Below are positions 11,701-24,562 of a DNA stretch of 58,094 nucleotides, piece by piece. Within the stretch, counting starts at the first letter, position 1, and the number at the start of each line of letters is the position of its first letter. The stretch covers positions 1,157,238 to 1,215,331 of the forward strand of contig MNCI01024892.1 of NCBI GenBank assembly GCA_015680685.1. The letters are read 5' to 3'. The notes below the pieces were generated by a model. It was not told the DNA's origin. It saw only the letters and a list, made by a program, of their open reading frames with translations, and did no database searches. The translations under genes were made by a program, and so were the position numbers. The stretch comes from Gnetum montanum (lineage: Eukaryota > Streptophyta > Gnetopsida > Gnetales > Gnetaceae).

Positions 11701-13211
11701 GGTGCGCACATTCCTTATGGAGGAAAACTCTCGTAGGGCCATCTATGCCAACGACAAGGAATCCGTGTTACCATGAAGACCATGATTGTCAATAAAAAAC
11801 CTAGTAACAAAAAAATGAACATATGCACTATTAACACTTCTGTCTACCGTAGCATGGATTACATGACAAAATACCTTTGCAAAACTCACCTACCGGCATG
11901 GTAAATAGTTCCAGGTGGGTTCTGAAAGTAGGTACCCATGTGGCAGGCAACAAACAATGTACTGTATAAGTGGTAACACTTATACTTAGGTATCTCCCAA
12001 ATCCAACTTAAGCGTTTTAGGCCTTTTGGACATTGGTTGAAACCTTATGCCTACTCACCCCTAATTGAACCATTAGTTAGAAATTTTAGAATACCCTGGT
12101 TCGCCCCAGGCAACAGGGTTTCTGTGATTGCAACTACTATCTCCGCCGATAAGTATGACCAAATGATCATACTAAAGTGCTGGAGGAGGAACTATAGGAA
12201 GTCTCATGCACCCACCCAGAACCACACCGCTTGCCACTCCACATGTGCATGGGGGGGAGGGACATTGGCCACCAGTTCGCTCAGGTAGCATAGCACTCCT
12301 ACGATTTCCAGGACAATCAAAATGGGTCTCAACCTATCCCTGCATCAACAAAGAACCAAACGTTAGCACTACGTACAAGAAAAGTTTACTTGTAGCATAG
12401 CATAACCCTCTCATTATGTATAGTGTAGTATGGCATTTCCATTGCATGTAGCGTAGCAAGATTTCACAGTAAAAAAAATATAAAAAAAACTCATACATGC
12501 AAAAAAAAGACAAAGCAAGTTTCGCAGCGTAGCAAGGTCATTAAACCACACACAATGCAAAAATGCCTATATAACACATGATGTGGCAGACATGCAATAA
12601 TGCAATGACATAATCAATGCATTACTATGACAAGCAGGGCAATACAACAAGTTTAAAAAATTCAGCAACGTAGTGGTATTACAAACTTTACAACATAACA
12701 ATATGACAAGCCTACTAAACCTTGCAATGTATGACACCACCACAATAAAATCATTACAGAGTGCAACAAGTAAGGGTTTACCGCGCTACATCCATTCCAA
12801 CTATAAGTCAACTTTACAAAATAACTCACGTTATACTACATTAAAACACGTGTCTCATTTGTCAAATTGCACAAAATGCCCAAACTCCCATGACAAGGCA
12901 GTCGCAACAATGGTAGCCATAGCAATACTGCATGTGGCTATAGCATAACATCCGTACAGCCGTTGTGGCCAACCAGTTACGATGGCAGTGTGGCAGCCCA
13001 AACGGTGATGAAAACGATGGCAAAAGAACACAGATTTCAACAATAACAATTGTAGAAATTTAAATGAAAAAGGCAACATAGGAACTTACCGAGTGGATAG
13101 TGTCTCCTCCCTCATTGCAACATGCGCTTGAGTTAGATGCCCCAAAGTGTCCTTGATTTCGTCCACTTTAGCAATCCCTCGGTGCTTACGTTCTCCTTTG
13201 GGTGCCATCAT
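8800..13211 (-). pseudogene. Multi-exon antisense gene inside element A
   Basis: A large minus-strand gene lying between protease and reverse transcriptase. Exons as read: 13211-13090 (start ATG, MMAPKGERKHRG), 12339-11890, 11800 to about 11520, about 11420-10398, about 10345-10092, 10007-9870, about 9789-8962, and 8873-8800 (stop TGA). Clear splice sites include GTAAGT at 13089, TTGATGCAG before 12339, GTGAGT at 11889, GTTACTAG before 11800, GTAAGT at 10397, GTAGGA and ATGTAG around 10091-10008, GTCAGT at 8961 and GGTGTAG before 8873. Joins 1-2 and 2-3 keep one frame. Several stops and at least one indel (near 11255) break it. The acceptors near 10345 and 9790 are not canonical, and intron 3 is unclear. 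The protein is rich in Trp, Leu and charged residues; no family recognised. The last four exons match the antisense gene of element E. Confidence 0.7.
12340..13089 (-). other. First intron of the antisense gene (element A)
   Basis: 750 bp with donor CTCG|GTAAGT and acceptor TTGATGCAG|GGATAGG. Splicing leaves the frame open across the join. It is AT-rich and contains scattered tagcgtagc-type words like those in the LTR palindromes of A. No other coding signal was seen in it. Confidence 0.65.
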
Positions 13212-13340
13212 TTCCCTTGCAAATGCTGTCGATTGCTATGCTATGCTATTTTGCTTCCTCTTGGCACAATCGCACTACACTCTAGATGTGGGCTCTGCGC
13301 TCTGATAATGAAAACAACAAGTTTACTAGGGGTAAACCCC

Positions 13341-13350
13341 TATTTATAGC
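13341..13350 (-). promoter_or_regulatory. TATA box for the antisense gene
   Basis: On the minus strand GCTATAAATA, followed by GGGG, about 130 bases before the first ATG at 13211. It is a good plant TATA box at a plausible distance. It suggests the antisense gene has its own promoter, separate from the LTR. Confidence 0.6.
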
Positions 13351-13537
13351 CAATGTGTTGAAAGGGAACTTGCCATTTTTGCACCCCGTTTAATGTGGGA
13401 TGCCCCGTGTAGCGTAGTACTGGCATGTCATAAATCTACGATAGCATGGTATTCCTATTCACAAATAGAAGGGGCCGAACCAAAAACTTCACTTCACCTT
13501 AAATTAGAAGCCTACTCATGCAAAGCCTACATGCCAT

Positions 13538-13922
13538 GGTTCGCAAAGACCTTAAACTAGTAACTTTATCTAAAATACACCACAGTCCACAAAGACCTTA
13601 AACTAGTAACTTCATTCAAAAACATATGTACCACGATCTGCAAAGACCTTAAAGTAGTAACATTCTATAAAGCCCACCTATTAGCGGTCGGCAAAGACCT
13701 TAAAATAATGACTTTACCCAAAAAAAATATACCTCTGCTTACAGTCCACAAAGACCTTAAACTAGCAACCTCATCTAAAAATGTACCACGGTTTGCAAAG
13801 ACCTTAAACTAGTAACATTACCTTTTTATGACCTGTTAACGGTCCACCATGACCTTAAACTGGTACACCTAGCATTAGTCACATATTCAAATCCTCTTAT
13901 GGTCCGCCAAGACCTTAAACTA
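13538..13922 (+). repeat. Hairpin repeat array b (element A), 8 copies
   Basis: Copies begin near 13538, 13585, 13635, 13686, 13744, 13790, 13841 and 13901. The core is GGTC-six bases-GACC-TTAAACTAGTAAC, for instance ggtccgccaagaccttaaac. The stem is GGTC/GACC here but GGCC/GGCC in array a. It lies just upstream of the antisense promoter and ahead of reverse transcriptase. Confidence 0.8.
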
Positions 13923-14289
13923 GCAATCTCCAAATGAAGTCGGATGTTTGACAATCACTACATGTTTCATTATATTTGCTATTATGCGCCATAGCTTCAA
14001 CCAGGTATCACTTGACCAAGCTTTTTCTTATTATGGCAGGTTGAACAAATGGCCATGCAACATGATCTATGCTCACTATTGACTTTAATGTGTCCTCATG
14101 GAAAGCTTGCAAGATACCCAAACTCAGAGTCAATAGACTGGGATGTATCAACTGATAACACTGTAGCATCCTTGGAAACATCCCTAGACTAACCCAAACA
14201 CTTGGTCCAAGCCTTATACTTAGAGGTTAGGGATGTGACTAAGGACCCTCTCATCGAAGCACTGATAACGACATCGAGGGGGAAATAAA
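13923..14289 (+). other. Spacer before reverse transcriptase
   Basis: No gene recognised. It may hold the decayed N-terminal part of the pol reading frame; in-frame similarity becomes visible only from about 14290. Confidence 0.3.
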
Positions 14290-15790
14290 AACGCTAAAAC
14301 TAAGTTCCCTCCTAGATCAAAAAATGTAAGAAGATGTATCTAGAGTCCTTCAAGACAACATTAAAGTATTCACATGGTCTTACAATGACATGTCAAGATT
14401 AGACCCACAACTAATACAACATAAAATTGTATTAGACCCATCTGTCAAATCAGTTAAACAAAAGGCTCGAAAGATTAAGCTAGAAATTGCACTAGCTGTA
14501 CATCATGAAAACACTAAACTATACCAAGAAGGTTTCATTCAAGCGATTGATTACTCGGAATGGGTCTCAAACATTGTTGTAGTATCTAAGAAAATGGGAG
14601 GGATATGAATCTTTATAGACTTCCAGGATCTAAATAAGGCAACGATTAAAGAAAACCTCCCACTGCCAAGTATTGACCAGCTTATCGACACTACGATTGG
14701 GCATGCTTTACTATCTTTCATGGATGGGTTCTTTGGTTACAATCAAATTTGTATAAATCTAGAGCATCAAATAACAACTACGTTCATTATCACTTTGGGT
14801 AATTTTTGTTACACGATTATGCCCTTTGGTCTAAAGAATGCCAAAGCAACCTACCAACAAGCCATGACCTACATATTCAGTGACTACCTCCTAGTGAGAT
14901 TCAATGCTTATGTGGATAACATAGCAGTCAAGTCTAAGACAGTTATTGACCATCCCACTAATCTTGATGTAGTCTTGAAGCGTTGTCACAGGCATGACCT
15001 ACGCATTAACCCAAAGAAGTGTGTTTTCGGCATAAAAATCGGATGCATGTTAGGGTTTGTAGTATCAAAGGCTAGGATACAAGTGGACCTTGACAAAGTT
15101 AAGACCATTGTGAACCTAGCACCCCGTATTAACCTTAAAGAATCATGCGGGTTGCAAGGTAGAATATAGTTCATCAAAAGGTTTATAGCAAGGTTGATTG
15201 ACAAGTTACACCCCATGCAACACTTACTAAAGAAAGGAATTAACTTTGAATGGACAACACAGTGCCAGCAAGCCTTTGATGACTTGAAGAAAGAGTTTTT
15301 ACACCTCTCGACTGTTTACCCATCATAGAGGGATAAGCCTTTCTATATCTACCTTGCTACCTCGGACATGTCTATCGCGGCGCTATTATGCCAAAAAAGA
15401 AAGGATGACTCTAAAACACTAGTCTACTAGCTAAGCCATGCATTGATAACATATGAAGCTAAATACAATGAAGTGGAAAGGAATTATCTCACTTTAGTGT
15501 TCGTGCTAAAAAAGTGAAGACACTACCTATTCCATAATCAAGTGAACATCATATGCAAAAGCATCATACTTCAGGCTATCACAAACAACTTGTATGAAAG
15601 TAGCAAGATAGCTCGATGAAAGGCAATAAAAATGGAATTTGATTTACATTATGTAGTCCAATCATCAATGAAAGGACAAATGATAGCTACGTAGCTAGCA
15701 ACTTCGCCCGTTGATGATCATGTGACCATAGAACCCGAATTCCCTGATGAACATGTTAGCAATGTCAATATTGTACCATCGCATTTTGAG
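14290..15790 (+). pseudogene. reverse transcriptase and RNase H of element A
   Basis: RT motifs in order: KQKARKIKLE and SEWVSNIVVVSKKMGG (14440-14608), IDFQDLNKATIKENLPLPSI, FMDGFFGYNQI (14720), MPFGLKNAKATYQQAM (14820), then YVDNIAVKS (14910). The catalytic YVDD is YVDN, so the enzyme would be inactive even without its stops. RNase H follows (15340-15640) with KPFYIYLATSDMSIAALL and a later LHYVVQSSMKGQ. RT copies the RNA to cDNA and RNase H removes the template. Stops at about 14608, 15167 and beyond. There is no matching RT in element E. Confidence 0.85.
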
Positions 15791-16930
15791 GAAACTTTAC
15801 ATTTTGATGGCACCTCAACCACATGAGGTGGCAGTGCTACCCCATCATTTCATTCCCCTTGGGAGACATGCAACCCTTCACTTATCTCTTCACATTCCTT
15901 TGTACAAAAAATGTAGCTGAGTACAAAGGACTCCTCAAAGGCCTCCTAGCAGCCCAATAATTAAAAATTCAACATTTGGTAATTCAAGGCGACTCCTAGC
16001 TTTTCACCAATCAAATCACTAAGGTCTATGCCTATAAGGCTTCTCATTTACATCCTTACTATGATTTGGTTAAAAACTTGTTATAGCAGTTCACCACAAC
16101 AGACATACATCATGTACCATGCAATGAGAACACGGTAGCCGATGCCTTAGCTATGCTAGCATTAAATGTGCCATCACATCTGTTCGTGATGCTACCCACT
16201 TCGATAACAAAGTGCATAGATGCTATCACCCAAGTAGTACACGTGGCCTCTGTTAGCACTGCCAACACTCAAGAGTGGTATACTAACGTGAAAGCCTACC
16301 TGCAACATGGTGAACCCCCACACGGCTTGACACCCACCCAAAGGGATGTAATCCGAAAGCGAGCATAAAAATATGTCCTGGTAAGAGATAATACCTTGTG
16401 TAAAAGCTCCTTTGATGAAATACTATTAACTTGCGTTGGTGGGGAGGAGGCACAAAAAATAATTAGTGAAGTCCATAAGAGACTATGTGGAGGACACATA
16501 GCTCCTAGGGCCATGGCAGCTAAGATTAGATGCCTAGGGTATTACTGGCCATGCATGGAATGTGATTGTTTTGCCAAAGTCAAGATGTGTGACATGTTCC
16601 AATGTCATGAAAACCTTATACATGTGTCACCTACTGAGCTGCACCCTACGCAGATCACGTGGCCATTCCAGCGATGGGGACTAGACATCATAGGACCCAT
16701 AACACCTAAGTCTTTCGTAGGGCATAACTTCATTATTACTACCACTGAGTACTTTACGAAGTGGGCAAAAGTTATCCTCCTTAGGAAGACTACATCTTAG
16801 TAGGTTTTCCACTTCATCTTGGACAACATTGTGACAAAGTTTTGTCTTCCCATGACTATTGTAACAGATAACGAGCCATAATTTAGTAGTACAGAAACCA
16901 AAACCTTTTGTAGTAACCTTTGCATTAGGC
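15791..16930 (+). pseudogene. second RNase H (aRNH) and integrase of element A, truncated
   Basis: The start HFEETLHFDGTSTT (15780-15830) and the conserved end of the domain (ADALA, 16140-16152) are the extra RNase H typical of Tat elements. Integrase follows: zinc-binding HKRLCGGH and later Cys pair (16470-16610), then PFQRWGLDIIGPITPKS (first catalytic Asp) and TEYFTKWAKVI, then a TDNEP around 16865 (second Asp). The frame ends near 16930 before the catalytic Glu, where element B's flank begins. Frameshifts and stops are frequent. Confidence 0.8.
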
Positions 16931-18419
16931 TAGGTTGTGGATATGGAAAATACTAGGTTAGAGGTTTATGACTGATAACTACCCAAGGTGTAGGGGTATG
17001 ATAATTATGGAATGTAAAAATTTGTGATAGGGCCCCCATGACTAAGAGCAAACCTCTGGTAGCAATAGGATGGAAAATTTTAATGAACAAGAAGGATAAG
17101 AGAAACAACAACGGTGAAGCCAATAAAACAAAAGAAAAAAAATTTCATTGATGAGGTGAATGAGAAATAGTTGATTGCGAAAAATGTTGAAGGGAAAGAG
17201 CTTAACAATTACACCAAAAATGAATACCAGTGGGTCCTCCCCAAAGTAGGTTCATGCCTTGAATGCCCTAACAAACCTACAAACCAAAGAGTCTGTAGGC
17301 TCTCAAAATGACATATGTAAATAATGGTTAAAAACTTACCCACAAGTGTTTTACCTGAAGACTAACAATGTGTTAACCAAGATATAGACTCATCGTAAAA
17401 TTGGCAATGAGGTGGAATGTGGAAAGAAATACGGAAAGAGGGGAGAGAATGGGATGGAGTCCCGAAATTAAGATGGTATAAAGTCCCTTATGTAATATGT
17501 GGTTAAGGTGACTTAATAAAATTCTATCCAAATCCAGATTCAACTATCCACATCCAATGACCTCACAGCAACACACTTGACCAACCCGTCCTCCCAGAGT
17601 ACCAAGAATGCATCCACAAAGCCATCACCATGCCAACAAGAGAAGAAGTAGGAAGTGAGGAAGGGCCTTAGTTAGAGGGAAAATTTAGGCATGGGTAACA
17701 TGTCTTTCCAATGCCATAACCAATGCTTGTAGCCCATGTTTCTTTATTATGTCTAAGGGGTGTACCTTGAATTCTCACCAGTTTTTTTTTTTTTTTGTGA
17801 GAACCACACCATGCAAAGACTTATTTGATTTACTCAACTTCTTGATATTTGGTCAAGAGAAAGATGGTGAAAAACCCATGAAAAAAATCCAAGTACCTAA
17901 GAGAATAGCTAGCACAAATGCGTCAAATCCCCTTGAGGTCATACCCTTTTCCATCCATTTGAATCTTTCCTTGGTTCAAAGAGTACTAAGGCACCAATTC
18001 ATTAATAAGTTTTCTTAGAAAGGGGATAGTACATTTCCAAAACAAGGGAGACCATAGAGTTGCATGGATAATTGGATGAGATGGACTCATTACCTGTTTT
18101 ATCAAAAGAAACCATATCTTAGCATCAACATTGAAAGTCAAAGGTAAAAACCAAATATTAGTAATTAACACTTATTATAATACAACCCATCATCATGAGC
18201 ACTTATTATGTGATGAATAAGAATAAATCAAATAAAGAAATAGTAAAAATGTTAACAATGCTATAAAACAAAAATAAGTAAAGATGAAAAATGTGTAAAA
18301 AAAATGTGTAAAAGCAAAGGAACTGAGAGCTTAGAATGGTTAGCATTGGTGGCCATCTCCCCCACAACTGAGTTGGAAGGAGGAGATCTAAAATAATGTG
18401 CAAGGTTGTCCATCAACAG
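16931..18419 (-). other. 3' non-coding region of element B
   Basis: No coding frame. Read on the minus strand it parallels 32035-32930 of element C, including the A/T-run by gtgagaaccacaccatgcaaag (17800-17822 here, 32055-32095 in C) and cccctacacct (about 16993 here). Its final 60 bases or so are only weakly similar to C. Confidence 0.65.
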
Positions 18420-19540
18420 AGGTAGTATTAGTACTGGCTATTTTAGGCTCATGAAAGGGTTTGGTTTGCTAGATGTTAACCAATAACTTCTTATTCAAGC
18501 TTTGAGGTTTGTAGATCATCATGGCCCTTGAAAAAAAAGTTTCATGAATGATATAAGGTCCTTCCCACAATGTTTAAAATTTAGTTCGTTGGGGTACATG
18601 TGTGGGATCCTAGTAAAGAACCTTATCTCCCGATTTGTATTTGACTTTCCTAATTCTTAGGTCATGACATTGTTTGTTAAAGGCCATGTGTAGTTCATTA
18701 GATGATAGGGTAGCTAATTGGTTTTCATCTAGCAAGTTAAGGTTCATTAACCATTCTTCTTATGCTAGATTGAGGTCAAGGTTAAGGTCACATGTTGTGG
18801 ATAGTGTACAGAGCTTTGCTTGAATAGGAAGCATCAAAATTTTACCATACACTAACTCATAGGGAGAGTAGCCTATAGGGAGTTTCCATGTGGAGTGGTA
18901 TGCCCAGAGAGCATCGTTTAGTTTGGTGCTCTAGTCTTGCATATACCTGCTAATGGTTCATGTTAATATTTTTGTGATCTCCTTATTGGTGACCTCAGGT
19001 TGACCATTCGCTTGAGGATGATATGGTATAATCAGTTTGTGCTCAACTCCTAAAGCGTTGCATTAACTTTTGAAAAATTAAACCTGTAAAGTGTGTACCA
19101 TTGTTAGAAATAAGTGCATGAGGCACGCCAAACCTATTTATGATTTGTTGTTGAACAAATTGTGCAATGGTAGATGATGTACAATCCATAATAGCAGCTA
19201 CTTTTGCCCACTTGGTAAAATAGTTAGCAACAACAACAATATAGGGTTTTCCATTGGACATCAGTGTAATAGGCCTCATAAAATCAATTCCCCATATGTT
19301 GAAGGGTTCTAAAGGTTAAATCCATTGTTGCGGGCTCTCCATTCTAGCAATCATTCCCCCATCACATTGGTAATGCTCACAAGATTGGACAAAATGATGA
19401 GCATCCTGGAACAATGTAGGCCAATAATATCCTACAAGTAAGATTTTTATGGTTGTTCATCTCCTCATGTAATGACCCACACAAGGGCCCTCATGAGTGT
19501 CTTAGAGAACTTGCAATTAATCTACATCAGGAACACACCA
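18420..19540 (-). pseudogene. integrase of element B
   Basis: The frame 19043-19279 holds the core: MRPITLMSNGKPYIVVVANYFTKW, then FGVPHALISNNGTHF, where the second catalytic Asp (usually SDNG or SDGG) is now Asn. Further on the same strand come HPQANGQPEVTN (catalytic Glu) and near 18560 the C-terminal LWEGPYII, a GPY/F-type module. Integrase would insert the cDNA into chromosomal DNA. Stops are scattered. Element C lacks this whole core. Confidence 0.8.
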
Positions 19541-21300
19541 TCAAACCAAGCGATCGGAACATACCTTATAAAGGTATCCATTGATTTCCATGAAATATTT
19601 GGCTTGGTGAAGAAACTGTTGTTTCTTTTTAACGTTGAACTGTTGTGGTGTTTCTTGTGTAAGAAGATAAGTGAAAATGCTACTATACCAATTTGTATTA
19701 GTGGGAAAGTGATTGTTTATTACATCTACAAAGAGGATTTCATCAAGGAAATGGTCAAAAATTGGATATTCATCCTCTTTGTTATCCCATCGCAACTGAG
19801 ATAAATGATCAGCAACAACATTCTCAGTGCCTTTACAATCGATCATCGTAAGATTGAACTCTTGTAAGATCATGAGCCATCGTATGATGTGAGGGCTTAT
19901 CATTGCTTTATTCATTAGGAACCAAATTGCACTACGATTTGTATGTAAAAATATCTTATAGCCCAATACATAGTGCCTAAATTTTTCTAGTGCAAACACC
20001 ATAACCATTAACTCTTTTTCTGTTGTGGTGTAATTGAGTTATGCACTAGCGATACTTTGAATTGCATAGTGGATGTAATAGGGACATTTTTGGTCATCTA
20101 ACTATGTATGTACAGCTCCTAAGGCAAAGTTGGATGCATCAGTCATTATGTGGAATGGTTTTAGCCAGTCAAGAGCTTGTAGAATAAGCATTTCTACAAG
20201 ATTTTTTTTAAGGTTTGGAAGGCTAGCTCACATTCCTTGGTCCATTCAAAAGGTACGTCCTTCTTCGTTAGTTCTACCAAAGGTTTCATAATCTTTGAAA
20301 AGTTCTCAATGAAGAGTCTATAATAGCCAATATGTCCAAGGAATGATTAGATGTCTTTTACAGTTTTAGGTTGTTGAGTGATTACTTGGATGATCTTAAT
20401 ATTTTTAGGATCTACTTCTATACCTGTTTGTGAAATCTTGTGCCCTAATACAATGCCTTCTTGGATCATTAAATGGCCTTTTTGCCAATTGATACTTAAG
20501 TTGGTTTCTACACATCATTTTAATACTTGCTCTAATTGATCCAATGCTTGTTTGAAGTCCACTCCACAGGTGGAGAAATTGTCCATAAAGACCTCCACAC
20601 CATTTCCTATTTGCTGCTGAATGATACTTAGAACCAAATGTTGAAAAATTGCTAGGCCATTGCACAAGCCAAACGACATCTACTTATATGCAAATGTTCC
20701 CCAAGGACTTGTGAATGTAGTCTTGGCTTGGTCTTCTAGTGCTATTTGAATTTGATTATATCCATTGTATCCATCTAGAAAACTATAGTAGCAATGCCCT
20801 GCAATGGTATCTAAGACTTATCAACGAATGGAAATGGGAAGTGGTCTTTAAATGTTTCCATGTTCAGTAGCCTAAAGTCTATACACACCCTTCATTTACC
20901 TTCCTTTTTGGGCACAATGACTAATAGACTAACCCATTCACCATCAACAATGGGATAGATGAACCTAGATTTTAGAAGTTGTTCAATTTCTTCTTTAACC
21001 ACTTGCTTAAGCTTTGGGTTTGGTCACCTCTACGGTTGAAATCAAGGTTTCATGGAGGGGTCAATGTAATTCTATGTTGGCATATCCTAGGATCTATTTT
21101 GGTTAATTTGAGATATGACGAAGCAAAGGCTTTTGACCATTTGTTTACCATTTTCAGTAGTCTTTCTTTTTGTTGAGTGAGCTTAGCGTTAATAATTACT
21201 GATTTTCCATTTTTGAGAAATGTATACTTCATACTGGTGGGTAACAATTTTAACTCAAGGGGATTTTGCTTGAACTCATCAGGGATTTCCAACTTCCCCT
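19541..21300 (-). pseudogene. reverse transcriptase and RNase H of element B
   Basis: From 21292 downward: linker to RT, then RT with a frame at 20405-20665 and neighbouring broken pieces that match C (for example the PFGLCNA region near 20665, the FMDNF region near 20580), then RNase H with VMVFALEKFRHYVLGYKIF (20008-19940) and the tail around DHLSQLRWD and FLHQAKYFMEINGYLYK (19541-19800). These parallel C residue for residue over long stretches. Many stops. Family assignment to the Athila type rests on RT and primer site. Confidence 0.8.
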
Positions 21301-21553
21301 ACTTGATATTTTTGATGTTAGGACTTGGAAGTTGGTGATTTACTTGCTCTAATTTATCTATGCTATCAATGTAGGTGCAAGTCAAGCTCTTAATTGGTTC
21401 CATGCATATAGTTGAATCATTCTCTTGGTTAGCTGTTAGCCACTGGGTGCCTTCCTATCTTGTGGCTATTGCATATAGACATCTTTGTATGTTATTTATT
21501 AGTGCACACTAGTTGTATGCAAGCAATGTTAAACATTATATAAACTAGGACTT

Positions 21554-22000
21554 CTACACGCAATTACACCCTGTGTCACTGTATGCGATACATGGAACTT
21601 TCTTCTTCTCAATCTTTCTAAATGTATTTTCCTTTGATATTTCTAGGGAAAGATCGTGTATTCCTAGGCGTGCATCAATTGTTCTTAGCCATGTGCTTCC
21701 CATTATGATTGGGAAGTCCCCCTTATAGTTGTTGACTTGAATCACTAGGAAATCAACTAAATACGACCACCCATAAATAGTGGTGACAAATGTCCTCCAC
21801 TAGTCCTAATGGGATAGTTATGGATTGGTCAGCGAACTCTAAACCTATGTTACTCTTTTTTAGTAGAGGCAGGTTCCAGGCTTTGTACATTTCTTAAGAG
21901 ATTAAGTTAACACTAGAACTTGAATCCAAAAGAGCTTTGCAACGTTTGCTCCCAACGATTTGCAAATATCTAAGATGACTTCTAGGATTATAGAATTTCC
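21554..22000 (-). pseudogene. aspartic protease of element B
   Basis: The open part 21554-21745 has GDFPIIMGSTWLRTIDARLG, the region after the flap in Athila-like retropepsins, ending KKKVPCIAYSD. Upstream (to about 22000) a decayed stretch carries the Ser-Ser-Val-Asn-Leu part of the active-site loop. It matches 29340-29722 of element C. Inactive because of stops. Confidence 0.7.
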
Positions 22001-22299
22001 TAGGAAGATATTCAGCTTTAATCTAATTGGTAATTGCATGAGTCAACATGCCTATGTGCATTAAGTGTGATCTTTGGTTCAAAGGAAGCTTCAAATATTC
22101 GAATGGTGGTGAGATGTTTAGAGAATTTTCCGCTTGTGGTTGCAAGGACTTAGTTGGAATATTGGTTCTAAAGAAAGATATCTTCTTTATGAGGTTGTCT
22201 AAACCAATAGTAGGTTGAGGGTTGGTAGTTTTCGTAGCATTATGTTGCTACGATTGGGCAAGGAGCTCACCCTACATAGTTGGAGTAGGTGGTAATGGG

Positions 22300-24562
22300 G
22301 CTAAGAGTGGAAGAGGTATAGTTGGATGAGAAGGATAGTACATTTGTGAAACCTCTCCTATAGGAGCAGGAGTTCTATAGTACTCGTCGGTTTGGTAGTG
22401 AGACTGAGGAGTAACATGACTAGTAGAGTCATGTGGAGATATTGGCTGCTACATGTAGTATCCATATGGGTCAGGTTAACAGTAAGGGTATTATTGATGT
22501 GGTGGTGGCATTCCCCATGATTATGGGTGTTGCCACTATTGATACTATTTATTTGGTTGTGGTAGAGTTCCACTTTGATAATACATCAAGGGTTGGTGGA
22601 ACTATCTTAGGCTACCTTGAGGATAAGGTAACCTTTGAGGTGTTTTCCATGTATTTAATTGTGGGTTTAGTGTGTATATCCTAGACTCCTGCAGATGTGA
22701 GATTACTAGGAAACATCCCTTAGGATGGTCATATTAACATATCTCACATTCACCATCATTGTCTGTATCTGAATCCACAACCTCTTCAACAATGGCAGCT
22801 TTGCCCTTACATTTGTTACGTGCATATTAAGTTTCTTTCTTTTTTCTCCTTTCTCAATCACTACCTATTTTGAGAAAAATTTGAAATCTATTATCTAGGG
22901 AGTCCCACATTTGGTCTTCCTTTGCCAATACTTCTAATGCAAGTTTTTGAATGGGCATGTTTTCCTATTCACCATCTCTTCAAGTGGTGACTCTTCTTCA
23001 TCCTCACAAAATCTAACTCCCTTATTTCGGAGGGAAGGATCTATGTTGTATTCCTCTACACTCTCTCCTTTTCTTAACTCACCTTCCTCCTTGGTAGCTT
23101 GCTCCAACAATCTTTGTACTTGATGGACTCTAATCTTAGATAGTCTTCCTTGGGCATAAGTCCAAAAAGTTCTTCGTGTTTCATGCCTAAGTCCATCTAT
23201 GAGATGGCGTAGTTGTTTTCTCTACGAGTAACCATGGCTAGGGCAATGATGTAATAATGCATAATATCATCCCATGGCAACATCCAAGGGTTTGTATCCT
23301 TCTTGTTTCCATCCTTGGATTTGCTTTCACAGCTTGGACACTCGGGAGTACATTTGATACTTATCATTAAACAATTCTAACATGATACTGCACCAACGAA
23401 TGGATTCTAGTTCTAAGGACCGGTACTAGCTTTCCACTTCCGTAATCAGTGTCCATGGAAACAACTTAAGTTTTTACCAATTGTTTTCTATATTTTTCAA
23501 GGCACATGCATCATGAAATTCTTGCAAATGATTTTGAGGATCAATGTTGTATCCCCCTTCAAATCATGGGATATTTTTCATGCCCAATATTTTGATCTTG
23601 CTATCTTTTTGGTGCCTTATTAGGATTCTAACAATCTCAGTTATATCTATCATACTTTAGGTAGCGAGTAGGGGTTCATTGTGATCATATTCCTTATGGA
23701 ATCTATGATGCCTATGCTATTTCCTACTCTTCCTCCTTTCGTGGTATGTTTCTCTAGAATTCCCTCGTCCCCTTTCTCAACTGTTTTGTCTATTATTCCT
23801 ATTTTTCCTACCATTATCCTTAGGGTCTTTCCCTCTGCAACTACGTTCTGATCTTGAAGAAGAGGGGGAAGAAGATGATGGAGGTGAAGAGGAAGGAGGA
23901 CCATAACCATGATGGTGCCTACTACCTTCTCTTTGGTGGTTGCGACCTTGATCATGGTTATGATAAGAATATCCATCTTTGTCATGTGTTTGTGTTCCTT
24001 TTTTAGACCCTTTGTGTCCATTGGTACTAGAATCCAGGTTATGGATAGTTAAGTGAAGATTCTGATACACAACCCCTTGACCAATGTCAATGGAGGAAAC
24101 ATCATTTGGTGGAAGATCTCCTAAGGTAGGTTCACCATCCTCATTTTTACCTATGATATATGGGACATCCTGTGACCACTTTCCCTTCATAAATTTATGA
24201 TGTCTCTCCTATTGTAAGTCCCTTTAACGTTGTGCCTTCATGGGTTGATACTCTCTCGAGTCGTGTTCATGCACAATGTACTCTGCCTGTAAGTGTTGCA
24301 TACCCATTTTTGTGAGAGCACGAAGAAGCATGCTTGGGACTAAACAATCAAGAGGTAACACTATGTTATCTTCTAAATCATGCCAATGTAGTTGTTGATC
24401 CCGGTGAAGGATAAAGGTAATGTTTGGTATATACTCATCAGGATGAATGTATACCACATGAAACTATTGGTGCACTGGCAAGTCATCATGTGTACTCTGC
24501 CTCCGATTGTTCATTGTGTCAGACCTAGATAGTGAAACACTCTCATAAGAAGAAGGAGACAT
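22300..24562 (-). pseudogene. gag of element B
   Basis: The ATG at 24560-24562 lies about 130 bases past the primer site. The N-terminal part (24224-24457) has VYIHPDEYIPNITFILHRDQQ, shared with C (26800) and D (57520). The middle is Gly/Arg/His/Ser-rich (23650-24190), and the C-terminal part near 22300-22700 is Gln/Pro/His-rich. Gag would form the particle. Frames are broken by stops and indels. The ORF boundaries beyond the N-terminal block are approximate. Confidence 0.75.

Larger units (their letters stand above)
2468..16930 (+). mobile_element. Element A: Tat-like Ty3/gypsy retrotransposon, 3'-truncated
   Basis: Order on the plus strand: LTR, primer site, proline-rich gag, protease, hairpin array, large antisense gene (minus strand), second hairpin array, reverse transcriptase, RNase H, a second RNase H of the aRNH kind, integrase. 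A second RNase H before integrase is the mark of the Tat lineage. The element stops inside integrase near 16930, where the 3' flank of element B begins, so no 3' LTR is present. The left LTR edge is set by similarity to the LTR start of element E (TGAAACATCAT). Confidence 0.85.

Noticed and set aside
12673-13349. Plus-strand frames in the region of the antisense first exon
   Set aside because: No similarity to pol or gag; the minus strand has TATA, ATG, splice sites and a frame that continues into the next exon.
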